Assembly (NCBI GenBank): GCA_032209605.1
Contig: JASFXZ010000003.1
Coordinates: 28,484,762 to 28,548,761 of the forward strand
Source of the DNA: Mactromeris polynyma
Lineage: Eukaryota > Mollusca > Bivalvia > Venerida > Mactridae
Direction of reading: 5' to 3'
DNA: 64,000 nt
Shown: piece after piece, positions 61,001-63,367 of the stretch
Layout of the letters: the number at the start of each line of letters is the position of its first letter
Numbering within the stretch: the stretch's first letter is position 1
Program-made: the position numbers and the translations under genes
Notes under the pieces: model-generated
Databases searched by the model: none
Told to the model about the DNA's origin: nothing
What the model saw: only the letters and a program-made list of their open reading frames with translations

Positions 61001-63367
61001 TCTTAATATTGATTTTCAGGTCTTGGGCAAGAACTTTCGATGGAAAAGTTTGATCCAGAGCACTGTATCAGAATAAATGATGCATATTCAATTAAACAAT
61101 TGGAACTACATGTATGAGTTTTAAATAACAGTAAATAAAGTCAATCAATATTGTTTTTCACAATCAAATTAATGTTTTCACACATAATTAGTGTTTGGCT
61201 AGAGCATCTGTCTGGCATGATTGGTCATAATTGTTATGACAACAAAGTGATGTTTAATTTATGACCCCATGAATATTTGACAACGGATTAGTGTCTTTCA
61301 AGGGGTTCTCGTCCAACCAATCAATTATTGTAAGTCAATTATTTATTAAAAGCTGTAGAAATCACTCTGTTTTTATTCAAGTTTGCTGACTATAACAGCC
61401 CCACTCATCATGCAACATTACTGCTGCTGATACTGATGATGATGACGATAATACAAATCAATACAGAACTAAACAAAATATAGATTTAAATGTCCCTGTC
61501 TGGAAACCCCTTTAAACCGGAAAATTTGTCCGGTCCCGAGGTAGTCCAGTTTAAAGAGGTTCCGGTGTAATAATAAAGTATACACATCAGGAAAGTTACT
61601 TGCCCCCCCCCCCCCCTGGCAGCCATGTTTTTAATGAATCGCACAATTTGAACAATCTTTGAAGAGGGTCATTTCTGTGAAATTATTTCAAAACTGGGCT
61701 AGAAGATGGTTTATGTTTCCATTATATACATATTGGAAAAGTGCAGCCATCCCCTGGCAGCCATGTTTATTTAAGAATCCAAATAATTTGCACAATCTTA
61801 GTAAAGTGTTACCAAAAAAAAAGTGTGTGCAGTTATATTAAGATTGGGCCAGTGAAGATCTTTAAAGTTTTAAATCTCCATTACCAAGGCAACCAGAATT
61901 CTGCGAGGAAAGGAATTCCCTTAAACAAGTTTTTGAAGGGGACCACATAAGGATTATTTCTGCGAACTTTGGTCAAATTTCGCCCAGTGGTTTAGTATGA
62001 TAAGTAGTTTCAGATAAGTGTGGATGGAAGGACAGAGTGACAATCAGTGTTCACAAAGGCTCAAATGCTTTTGCTCAAGTGAGCTCATGAAAAAGTAGTA
62101 AAATTATAGTCTTAAAGTTACTAATAATATAAGCAGACATGCAATCATAGCGTGAAAGTGTCGATTGATTACAGTTTGTGTGTAAGAAATAGATGACATA
62201 ACATGATAATGAGAAATAAGATCTTTACAATATAAGACCATCTTGAACCAAGATTGCAACCAATTATATACAAATGGGAATATTGTTTAGTATAATAAAA
62301 CGAATATAACATGGCAGCAAGGGTGGCAGTAGGATTATCAACACTAAAAAATTGTCATCAAGCTCACTGTCACCTTAGATGAGATCATTTTTTTATGTTG
62401 ATCATTCATACTTTAATACTACTTTAATACACTTTGTCGTATTATATTTTTATGATATTTTATAAAGTAGATTGCAATAAAAAGAACACCTTCAGGGTTC
62501 TCATTACGATTCATTTGCAACACAGAATTACATATGAAACATTTAATCTTAACAACATTTACCAATGCAGCTGTATAGCTGGTTCCAGTTTCCAGTGGTA
62601 TTACACTCAACATCTACAGATGTAACATCAGAGGCCATCTCGCTGACATGGAAACCATCATCACACTGTAGAATAACAGCGTCGTTTACATGAGAGTTCT
62701 TCAAGTCTTCCTTCAGATATTTGCCATGGTCTACACTGACAAGAGGTGGGCAAAGCAATGCTTAGAAAAAGACAAACATACATTATAAACAAGAGCATCA
62801 CTAACGGATGAAGACTATCCTGTATTGGTTACATTTGGAGATATACTTTAGCAGAAGCTGAGTAAAACTCAGTATTTAACATTTTATGGATGCAGACACG
62901 ATGACAACAATCAAGCTAATGTAATAGCTCTAGTTGTTTATTTTTAGAGCTAACTATGAAAATTAATTCAATACATCAATCACAAATTTTCAAGGCTTCT
63001 TCGAACAAATTTATTCTTATGAATTAGTATTAGATTCTATTTGTTGCATCCATACTTAAACAATATGAACAATAATATGAAATATCATAGTTAAACAAAC
63101 AATTAAATATATACAATAGTACATGTACTACGTTCCACTATAAAATAATGATTCTAAATTTTAACTACTCACGAACGCAAGTATGGTTGATATGGTACGT
63201 ATCTCCTCTTTTATATCCCGTCTCAGATGAAGGCAGAGTAAAACCTTGGAATCCATTCTCTTTGTACAAAACATAACCAGGAGTATCACAGCTACATTTA
63301 TACGGGAAAGGATCATTTGAACATTGATCGTCACATCCACCATTCTCATCATCACATTCATCAATGT
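798..63367 (-). CDS. SVEP1: Polydom/SVEP1-like secreted multidomain gene, 19 internal exons, partial at both ends
   Basis: Large extracellular matrix/adhesion-type protein. Nineteen exons on the minus strand join in one frame to 1189 codons without a stop, all with GT donors and AG acceptors. Modules in order along the joined segment: calcium-binding EGF (1-65), sushi (66-131, 132-185, 186-260, 261-328), HYR (329-407, 408-487), sushi-like (488-554), unassigned segment (555-703), GCC2/GCC3 (704-753, 754-806, 807-866), EGF (867-932), PAN (933-1021), EGF run (1022-1189). The series sushi, HYR-HYR, sushi, ephrin-receptor-like, EGF is the order known for polydom/SVEP1, a secreted matrix protein. 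Every intron is phase 1 except one phase 0 (between 43376 and 41299) and one phase 2 (between 2719 and 1930). The PAN module is not part of the vertebrate architecture as I know it. Missing here: signal peptide, VWA, pentraxin and distal sushi repeats. Orthology rests on domain order only; a different sushi/EGF/HYR protein is the alternative. Confidence 0.72.
1032..1799. other. Intron with a degenerate dispersed repeat at about 1265-1640
   Basis: No exon-like frame is flanked by splice sites. Positions 1400-1620 carry two copies of a GTAACA(G/T)TGACCTT motif about 145 bp apart and a repeat-like AGACACGGATGCC start. This looks like old repeat DNA; the family is not identified. Confidence 0.4.
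1800..1930 (-). CDS. Polydom-like gene exon: EGF module
   Basis: 131-nt exon with a phase 2 acceptor and phase 1 donor. The first cysteine completes the EGF of the upstream exon (GGYSGFF-C). A full EGF follows: DPCSPNPC, SNGEC, SYTCEC, DEGYIGYNC. The acceptor is TTGTTGTATAG and the donor GTAAGTTT, which fits the consensus well. The exon ends DKDE plus one base, joining GAT at 1031. Confidence 0.85.
1931..2718. other. Intron, nothing clear
   Basis: Contains a short imperfect direct duplication of about 26 bp (TTTAAGG-CAGTGAAAATA, around 2051-2098). Otherwise no feature was recognised. Confidence 0.35.
2719..2857 (-). CDS. Polydom-like gene exon: EGF tail plus EGF module
   Basis: 139-nt exon with a phase 1 acceptor and phase 2 donor (GTAAGTGT). 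It opens with FAGDDC, which is the closing C5-GFxGxxC6 tail of an EGF begun upstream. It then encodes NECDTAGC, DSEC, FECIC and GGYSG; the last cysteine of this EGF is in the exon at 1930. The opening tail is separated from its EGF by the PAN exon (3212-3478). Joined directly to the exon ending at 5758 it would restore a canonical EGF. Confidence 0.85.
3212..3478 (-). CDS. Polydom-like gene exon: PAN/apple-like module
   Basis: 267-nt symmetric phase 1-1 exon, 89 residues. The pattern is a leading cysteine (DECSMIV), ECDNLC, NPDCVEASF, TGCFFY and a closing QMC, as in PAN/apple domains, which bind proteins or carbohydrates outside cells. The acceptor is TTTCTTTTGTAG and the donor GTAAATCT. PAN is not a standard part of polydom, and the exon sits inside an EGF unit (see findings). 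The assignment rests on cysteine spacing and the C-x-A-x-F motif, without a profile search. Confidence 0.75.
3479..5757. other. Intron containing dispersed repeats
   Basis: Positions 4200-4865 are family A repeat, listed separately. Positions 5400-5740 contain loosely repeated phrases (GTTG-TTTC-AT-A-GTGGTT or GGTTGCTGAGAAATAG) suggesting another degenerate repeat. Open frames here have no splice context or domain. Confidence 0.4.
4200..4865 (+). repeat. Dispersed intronic repeat, family A (long copy)
   Basis: Two to three degenerate units carrying CCCTGGCGGCCATG(T)n, GAATCTAAATAATTTGAACA and TTGGTAGAGGGTC, with CTGGCGG tracts at about 4601 and 4760. The 5' part (4260-4450) has paired phrases of the type GAAGTTTGAAGACT(C/A)T. 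It resembles copies elsewhere in this gene's introns, all in plus orientation. Confidence 0.55.
5758..5883 (-). CDS. Polydom-like gene exon: EGF tail plus EGF body
   Basis: 126-nt phase 1-1 exon, 42 residues. It opens DEGYHGITC, closing the EGF of the upstream exon. It then encodes HICDGNPC, NGGTC and YTCECST, five of the six EGF cysteines. Two in-phase donors lie 6 nt apart (GTACAG and GTATTT). I chose the downstream one because ACAG|GTATTT is better and leaves C5-ST before the next exon. The sixth cysteine is supplied by the exon at 2719-2857 if the PAN exon is skipped. Confidence 0.85.
6361..7920. mobile_element. Pearl/Helentron-like non-autonomous element with ~161-bp core repeats
   Basis: About eight tandem units. 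The landmark (G/C)ATGTGGCTGG recurs at 6640, 6800, 6960, 7120, 7281, 7442, about 7602 and 7763, so the period is 160-161 bp. The left border begins CAAGAGTGCCAAACTGTCAC. The right border has a GC-rich run with CGCCCGCCCGCC followed by CGTCCCGTTTTT. Bivalve pearl elements are known for ~160-bp core repeats between unique flanks and are now grouped with non-autonomous Helentrons. No transposase is encoded. The 70-83-residue open frames on the minus strand are repeat artefacts. Confidence 0.6.
9457..9920 (+). repeat. Family A-related repeat, SINE-like head
   Basis: Begins CAAGAGGCCCATGAGGGCC and continues with TTGAGCAATCTTGGTAGGGGACCC. It ends with TCTCTGGCCTTTGGCCAATAGAGC, which contains the palindrome TGGCCTTTGGCCA. 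Similar heads and tails occur in dispersed molluscan repeats; the class is not certain. Confidence 0.45.
10036..10107 (-). CDS. Polydom-like gene exon: EGF body (short)
   Basis: 72-nt phase 1-1 exon, 24 residues, with cysteines in TFCSDHGDC and RACDC. It holds the first five cysteines of an EGF whose tail DEGYHGITC is in the next exon. The acceptor is GTTTTACAG and the donor GTATGTTT. The joined sequence ACDCDEGYHGITC is a textbook EGF ending, which supports the exon pair. Confidence 0.82.
10744..10923 (-). CDS. Polydom-like gene exon: GCC2/GCC3 (ephrin-receptor-like) module 3
   Basis: 180-nt phase 1-1 exon, 60 residues. It shows CPIGTYSNSG, CTPCPVNFYQN and CERCADTKQSQSSGS, the C-x(2)-G-x-Y and C-x-x-C pattern of the GCC2/GCC3 family, then DNC. 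The acceptor is TTACAACAG and the donor GTGAGTAT. It follows two similar modules and precedes the EGF run, as in polydom. Confidence 0.85.
10924..11911. other. Intron; 3' half is family A repeat
   Basis: Positions 10924-11480 show nothing recognisable. The remainder is dispersed repeat, listed separately. Confidence 0.4.
11490..11860 (+). repeat. Dispersed intronic repeat, family A (three units)
   Basis: Three degenerate units marked by GGCTCCTTGCGGCCGTATG, CCCCTGGCAGGCATGTTTTT and CCCCTGGTGGGCATGTTTT, at about 11537, 11663 and 11819. They are separated by AATTGAACAAATCTTGTTAG-type phrases. A 128-residue open frame across it has no domain and is not called. Confidence 0.5.
11912..12070 (-). 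CDS. Polydom-like gene exon: GCC2/GCC3 module 2
   Basis: 159-nt phase 1-1 exon, 53 residues. It encodes TCPPGFISENG, CTPCSENQFWKN, CRECLPSWSTVG and a closing EEGCYG. The acceptor is TGTTTTACAG and the donor GTAACTCT. The minisatellite array starts only about 100 bp upstream of this acceptor (12171 on the window), so the branch-point region is confined to a short unique stretch. Confidence 0.85.
12071..12170. other. Short unique intron segment between exon acceptor and minisatellite
   Basis: About 100 bp of non-repeated sequence that must hold the acceptor tract and branch point of the exon ending at 12070. The tandem array begins right after it. Confidence 0.5.
12171..29288. repeat. Giant 35/36-bp minisatellite array, left block (~17.1 kb)
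   Basis: Near-perfect tandem units. The main 36-bp form is CACTAACTGAAC, then AATTCATCATTC, then ACACCCATACAC. A 35-bp variant replaces the last half with ATCAATGACTCCATACAC. Other variants carry TTCGTC, AAGTCATC, ACAACATACACAAC or AGCAATACATC. Longer blocks repeat as sets: the rare truncated unit AACGGAAGT occurs at 15597, 18314, 23386, 24350, 27061 and 27845, with spacings of 2717 and 2711 bp recurring. That shows higher-order duplication. Units contain TAA and TGA, so the array is not coding. It sits inside one intron. Confidence 0.95.
29289..29494 (-). other. LINE 3' untranslated region
   Basis: Follows the stop of the C-terminal reading frame. It contains the GCGCTATATAAA box and ends in an imperfect TATTTG/TATTG microsatellite at the array junction. 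Such 3' ends are recognised by the reverse transcriptase in CR1-group elements; that is family knowledge, not shown here. Confidence 0.6.
29495..30238 (-). pseudogene. LINE ORF2 C-terminal part (after in-frame stop)
   Basis: In the same frame as the reverse transcriptase frame and separated from it only by one TAG codon at 30239-30241. It starts FKLKMNNSKTEI, which directly continues the RT thumb (WM-x(n)-L-N-x-x-K-T-E). About 247 residues follow, with YLGV-like RDLGVQM, the LDFCNGLF segment, LQRVQNHAARIV, LHWLPI and the RFK/FRVVNG block typical of CR1-group C-termini. The final stop is at 29495-29497. It would form one 1110-codon ORF if the stop were sense. Confidence 0.85.
30239..32827 (-). 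CDS. LINE ORF2: endonuclease-reverse transcriptase, 862 codons to a premature stop
   Basis: The AP endonuclease (EEP) domain covers about residues 155-375, with N161 (TVN), E188 (TETW), GIYRPP, GDFN at 301-304, HIIDLVI and SDH at 366-368. The reverse transcriptase covers about 640-862, with KNYRPVS, VVMIDLSAAFDTID (D735), GVPQGS at 792-797 and YADD at 825-828, so the catalytic aspartates are present. A TAG stop ends the frame in the thumb region. Residues 1-50 are hydrophobic and may be leader rather than protein; the first plausible start is an ATG at the MANPLLQ motif. A 21-residue stretch there is duplicated. The frame reaches the very edge of the array, consistent with 5' truncation. Confidence 0.88.
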   Translation of the reverse strand: MTNMLLSLFCGIIIGLLRYIDLKQLKIHKYWRYWIYTFIISIVFVNNISHMVMANPLLQYNREQLLDLRSAPVMANPLLQYNREQLLDLRSAPRGTILPNEETLSVLKEYNLLKYRGKRAGRPRTKSNAGIHLANLVQIKLDPTFIKNSHRQRKLKIATVNTRSIRNKSAELLQHIFEENIDFCVLTETWLRPDGDDVVRGELSQDGYCFDDSPRPDRSGGGVGILYRDNVKVSKLSSKVYQSFECVEWKISIQTFILFVVGIYRPPYSEKHPVTQATFMTEFTEYLEHATAQSGSTVILGDFNIHIDIASNCYTKQFLQCLNTFGLIQHVNTPTHTGGHIIDLVITKKEDKLASISNLLTDYYISDHCFVTCNIEQSCPPLVTRSIKSRNWKRVSNELLEKDLGELNDLTEKSSTVDDLVSEFCKSTAGIMDKHAPFKERVITCRPNVPWYSGYLKHLKQFKRAIEKIFFKDRSDITKKVYKNVRNLYTAALESAKNGFYQNRIGEAEGNVKRLYNVTSDLLGRSKDNPLPPHTSEVNLANDFLRYFNDKITKLRNELDNMDAQKSIQATWTNARSCDHVLTEFQPLSENDMTKIVKDSKSTTCELDILPTPKLKEHLSKLSPVITEIVNRSLSSGVFPEEWKSAVIKPLLKKKGLPLELKNYRPVSNLTFLSKILEKAAMKQISCHIESKNLLPSYQSAYRKFQSVETAMLKMYSDLLDTADKRRVSIVVMIDLSAAFDTIDVPTLLKILHDDFFIQGIPLKWIESYLTNRTMKVVIEQSASDTEPLRFGVPQGSCAGPVLFTLYIAALNKVVQKYPADLYGYADDHKVAFEFRADDTESETIVLQQLNDCLNDIVLWMT
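32550..32675 (-). repeat. 63-bp direct tandem duplication inside LINE ORF2 N-terminus
   Basis: Two identical 63-bp copies start at 32550 and 32613, with the plus strand reading GGTGCAGATCTCAAATCC in each. They encode two copies of a 21-residue segment containing MANPLLQYNREQLLDLRS. The frame is preserved. The two copies look identical, suggesting a recent slippage or a lineage feature of this LINE. Confidence 0.9.
32825..34160. repeat. Minisatellite array, right block (~1.3 kb)
   Basis: Same 36-bp family as 12171-29288, resuming after the LINE. Positions 33020-33960 are unusually homogeneous, with almost every unit carrying CAATTCGTCATTCACACCC. The block opens with two AACGGAAGT truncated units (32856, 32959) and decays after 34020 into 34-35-bp variants. 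This edge lies about 3 kb upstream of the next exon (37322). Confidence 0.93.
34161..37172. other. Intron segment, mostly unassigned
   Basis: AT-rich with no exon-like open frame. A family-like fragment at 35040-35200 has CCCTGTGACCTTTGACCC and a GTCAAGTCGTTCTTGAGTTATTG phrase resembling 4320-4450. A GC-rich palindromic patch lies at 36830-36900, listed separately. Confidence 0.4.
36830..36905. repeat. GC-rich palindromic patch
   Basis: A compact GC-rich island in AT-rich intron containing the perfect 14-bp palindrome CTCCCGGCCGGGAG (36839-36852). Nearby are CCGGGAGTCTCCGG and ATCGGGAGTG, so CGGGAG words repeat. Probably part of a dispersed repeat; no function can be assigned. Confidence 0.45.
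37173..37322 (-). CDS. Polydom-like gene exon: GCC2/GCC3 module 1
   Basis: 150-nt phase 1-1 exon, 50 residues. It encodes SIGPGEYYDVGTG, IECPEGEYQDE, NCKICTGTEYPN and QTGCL. It follows the IC that ends the upstream exon, completing the usual leading cysteine. The acceptor is TTTGTTTTAG and the donor GTTTGTGA, which is weak but acceptable. The downstream intron is 25.1 kb and carries the minisatellite. Confidence 0.83.
38740..39400. repeat. Cluster of direct and inverted copies of a GGGGAAGTTCTGGAC repeat
   Basis: On the plus strand 38745-38990 holds two to three direct copies of CCCCTAGTTAAAAACTTT, then GGTGGGGAAGTTCTGGAC, then CAGTTCTTCCCCCC. From 39120 to 39400 the same words appear reversed: CCAGAACTTCCCCACC, GACTAGCTGAAAGTTG and AGGGGGGAAGAACTGGAC. 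Each copy is centred on near-palindromes such as CTGGACTAGTCCAG. The whole can fold back on itself; probably a MITE-like or foldback cluster. Confidence 0.7.
39424..39500 (+). repeat. Dispersed repeat, family B copy
   Basis: Carries CAATTTGTCAGGTCCAATTT then AATAACCCATTTCAATTTGG, matching the minus-strand copy at 63885-63990 and the degenerate copy at 482-590. Confidence 0.55.
41053..41299 (-). CDS. Polydom-like gene exon: unassigned segment, second half
   Basis: 247-nt exon with a phase 0 acceptor and phase 1 donor. It continues the upstream frame as FTSSLTLTLLNIGNSG, with cysteines in PVECLDE, QLKCGVSS, LTCDNP and a final TIC just before the first GCC2/GCC3 module. Polydom proteins have a linker of this kind between the sushi and ephrin-receptor-like parts. 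I recognise no named domain. The acceptor is TTCTTTTGTAG and the donor GTAAGATA. Confidence 0.78.
41300..43375. other. Intron; possible decayed repeat bounded by (G)TAGGA-rich ends
   Basis: Positions 41890-42000 and 43105-43215 are both rich in TAGGAAAAAATAGGAA and TAGGAGAAAA words and contain CCAGCAGTATAT or GACTGCTGGAAT. They may be the two ends of one ~1.3-kb decayed element. No open frame of interest lies between them. Confidence 0.3.
43376..43575 (-). CDS. Polydom-like gene exon: unassigned segment, first half
   Basis: 200-nt exon with a phase 1 acceptor (CCATTTCAG) and phase 0 donor (GTAGGAGA). It encodes EVEYPIYEVFVEV, TLQCDDQYKS, VSEICDGMSW and SLRLAEGGPSVSE. The last codon GAG is complete, so this is the only phase 0 junction in the resolved gene. 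No named domain is recognised. It lies between the fifth sushi-like module and the GCC2/GCC3 modules. Confidence 0.78.
44064..44264 (-). CDS. Polydom-like gene exon: sushi-like module 5
   Basis: 201-nt phase 1-1 exon, 67 residues: AEVCFKQEL, RMCVDSNDG, KCESTCHTGYIYS, FTCAGSGIWKTNG and DRYCL. The G-x-W before the last cysteine and the CHTGY segment fit a diverged sushi/CCP fold. It follows two HYR domains, as the fourth sushi does in SVEP1. The acceptor is TTGTTCACAG and the donor GTTTGTAT. Confidence 0.78.
44265..46499. other. Intron, nothing clear
   Basis: AT-rich. Several 66-116-residue open frames have no domain or splice context. No tandem repeat or RNA gene was recognised. Confidence 0.35.
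46500..46739 (-). CDS. Polydom-like gene exon: HYR domain 2
   Basis: 240-nt phase 1-1 exon, 80 residues. It starts DRAIKPELSCP, contains beta-rich text with NVTEYISVSGG and VTVDVTASNGHET, and ends SYCSFMVNLV. The pattern P-x-(3)-CP near the start and A-x-x-x-G-x-x-x-x-C-x-F-x-V at the end is that of HYR, an Ig-fold module common beside sushi repeats. The acceptor is TTCTTTGTAG and the donor GTAAGTTC. Confidence 0.88.
47030..47266 (-). CDS. Polydom-like gene exon: HYR domain 1
   Basis: 237-nt phase 1-1 exon, 79 residues. It begins DDELPELLSKDCC, then VVNWSTNDHVEPG, SNFSVTYTATDFMDNEDTC and TIDFVVI, closely matching the HYR pattern V-x-Y-x-A-x-D-x-x-x-N-x-x-x-C. Its acceptor (CTCTTGCTGTAG) lies only 100 bp from the giant inverted-repeat element at 47366. 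Confidence 0.9.
47366..47373 (+). repeat. Left target-site duplication ACATGTCT
   Basis: Eight bases directly outside the left inverted-repeat end (GTTACAACCCG). They are identical to 56937-56944 directly outside the right end. Confidence 0.85.
47374..49125. repeat. 177-bp satellite array in left arm (9 full-unit starts)
   Basis: The CGCATTTTGCAATAAA landmark occurs at 47543, 47720, 47897, 48074, 48251, 48428, 48605, 48782 and 48958: period 177 with one 176. Each unit has two GTTTTGCAATAAAAA/ATTTTGCAATAAAAA boxes and an AAATCGCTAAAACCGCATG segment. The outermost and innermost units are diverged. The 82-residue open frames here persist only because 177 is divisible by 3. Confidence 0.93.
49130..50602. 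repeat. Inner unique segment of left arm
   Basis: Mirrored at 53378-54850. Contains words such as CCCCGTTCGGCGTATTATTG and TTGTCCTGTGATCTTTTCTATC. It carries an extra ~25-bp stretch near 50513-50537 (CACTTCATACACATATT) absent from the right arm. A 134-residue open frame (49401-49805) is mirrored in the right arm and is not convincing as protein. Confidence 0.85.
50609..50638. repeat. 30-bp imperfect palindrome at inner edge of left arm
   Basis: Reads CGAATTTCTCACACG then TGTGTGACAAATTCG, self-complementary except for a few bases. It lies just inside the point where left/right arm identity ends. Confidence 0.65.
50864..51580. repeat. Palindromic repeats with GACCGGTGG ends inside the element core
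   Basis: A unit at 51369-51578 starts GAAAGACCGGTGGGGAC and ends with the reverse complement of GAAAGACCGGTGGTGAC. Between them are alternating TTCACGATTTCAACTTCACG and GAAATCGTGAA words. A related half lies at 50864-51130, starting GACAGACCGGTGGTGAC. It behaves as a small foldback or MITE nested in the larger element. Confidence 0.65.
51795..52887. mobile_element. Candidate nested element with AACGTTG-type inverted ends
   Basis: Left end CCAGTAAACATTGACGTTGG; right end reads in reverse CTAGCAAACACCCGACGTCG. Both are followed inward by GACGTTG words. No open frame and no clear target duplication were found. CAGCAAACAC plus AACGTTG ends recur in dispersed repeats of marine invertebrates; this is a tentative call. 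Confidence 0.4.
52661..52770. repeat. 110-bp GC-rich imperfect palindrome
   Basis: Three matching stem blocks: TGTGTCCGGTC with GACCGGAAACACA, CCTCGGGCAC with GTGCCCTCGGG, and GCGTAGCCGGTAAC with GTTACCTGGCAACGC. It would form a long hairpin with a short loop near 52715. It could be a MITE remnant. Confidence 0.6.
53378..54850. repeat. Inner unique segment of right arm
   Basis: Reverse complement of 49130-50602 with scattered substitutions and the ~25-bp difference noted on the left arm. Confidence 0.85.
54850..56936. repeat. 177-bp satellite array in right arm (11 full-unit starts)
   Basis: The GCGTTGAAC (once GCGTCGAAT) landmark occurs at 55000, 55177, 55354, 55531, 55708, 55885, 56062, 56239, 56411, 56588 and 56765: period 177 with one 172. 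It has two units more than the left arm, which accounts for the longer right arm together with the ~25-bp difference. The outermost unit is diverged in the same way as the left outermost unit. Confidence 0.93.
56937..56944 (+). repeat. Right target-site duplication ACATGTCT
   Basis: Identical to 47366-47373, directly outside the right end CGGGTTGTAAC of the inverted-repeat element. Confidence 0.85.
57407..57610 (-). CDS. Polydom-like gene exon: sushi module 4
   Basis: 204-nt phase 1-1 exon, 68 residues: KRCTDPGTPGDAVQV, YEVGSVLYYTCSREGFVIS, NYTCDYDGDSNT and LPECV. It has four cysteines in sushi spacing with the DPGTP start and the Y-x-C-x-x-G-(F/Y) core; the usual late tryptophan is not evident. 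The acceptor is TTTGTAAAAG, a poor pyrimidine tract, and the donor GTAAGTTG. Confidence 0.88.
57702..58569 (-). mobile_element. Mariner (Tc1/mariner, DD34D) relic
   Basis: On the minus strand the 5' end reads TACGAGGGGCATTTCAAAAG, a mariner-type terminus beginning at a TA (58568-58569). The matching 3' inverted repeat is not visible near 57700, so the 3' end seems lost. It carries a damaged transposase frame. Confidence 0.7.
57702..58574 (-). pseudogene. Mariner transposase, internally deleted
   Basis: 290-codon open frame. Catalytic residues: D121 in ITGDETWVHFF, D178 in LLHDNAPAH, D213 in YSPDLAPCDYFLF. Exactly 34 residues separate the second and third, the mariner DD34D signature. Residues 60-105 resemble the second helix-turn-helix and linker (SAASVFRIVK, RWIPHLLSDKQK). 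Only 56 residues lie between D121 and D178, shorter than usual, so roughly 35 residues around 146-152 appear deleted. The N-terminal DNA-binding half is replaced by terminal-repeat and leader sequence read in frame. It is probably inactive. Confidence 0.85.
58724..58948 (-). CDS. Polydom-like gene exon: sushi module 3
   Basis: 225-nt phase 1-1 exon, 75 residues: IDCGDPEESPTWPDGG, FVFTCIPGFDRSG, STVTCTADGDWNMGTLSCI. It is a canonical sushi with DCGDP, C-x-P-G-(F/Y) and the D-W-x(5)-L-x-C ending. The acceptor is CTTTCTTGCAG and the donor GTAAGTAT. Confidence 0.92.
58949..60279. other. Intron, nothing clear
   Basis: AT-rich unique sequence. No open frame, tandem repeat or RNA gene was recognised. 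Confidence 0.35.
60280..60441 (-). CDS. Polydom-like gene exon: sushi module 2 (short)
   Basis: 162-nt phase 1-1 exon, 54 residues: RTCTLANGTDVTVGTSVEL, PCTLPYQRSVTYSATCVYENG and IDVCP. It has four cysteines in sushi order, but with a compact first half and a diverged, tryptophan-free end. The acceptor is TGTTACAG and the donor GTAAGTTG. Confidence 0.83.
60442..62562. other. Intron with family A repeat at 61575-62090
   Basis: A run of 14 C occurs near 61604-61617 within the repeat. Positions 60442-61570 and 62091-62562 show no recognised feature; a small cluster of ATGATGATGATG-like triplets lies near 61430. Confidence 0.4.
61575..62090 (+). repeat. Dispersed intronic repeat, family A
   Basis: Two units with CCCCTGGCAGCCATGTTTTT and CCCCTGGCAGCCATGTTT at about 61613 and 61751, each followed by AATTTG(A/C)ACAATCTT. 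It ends in GTGGATGGAAGGACAGAGTG and a TGCTCAAGTGAGCTCA tail. Plus orientation like the other copies. Confidence 0.55.
62563..62760 (-). CDS. Polydom-like gene exon: sushi module 1
   Basis: 198-nt phase 1-1 exon, 66 residues: LLCPPLVSVDHGKYLK, DAVILQCDDGFHVSE, VDVECNTTGNWNQLYSCI. Canonical sushi with C-P-x-L, Q-C-x-x-G-F and W-x(4)-S-C at the end. The acceptor is TTTTTCTAAG and the donor GTAAATGT. Confidence 0.9.
62761..63172. other. Intron, nothing clear
   Basis: 412 bp of AT-rich sequence without recognisable features. Confidence 0.4.
63173..63367 (-). CDS. Polydom-like gene exon: calcium-binding EGF module
   Basis: 195-nt phase 1-1 exon, 65 residues and the most upstream exon in the window. 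It begins DIDECDDENGGCDDQC, the calcium-binding D-x-D-E-C start, continues YKCSCDTPGYVLY and extends through a non-EGF stretch (FTLPSSETGYKRGD) to NHTCV before the first sushi. The acceptor is TTTCATACAG and the donor GTGAGTAG. An in-frame extension to 63422 is intron. Confidence 0.88.
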
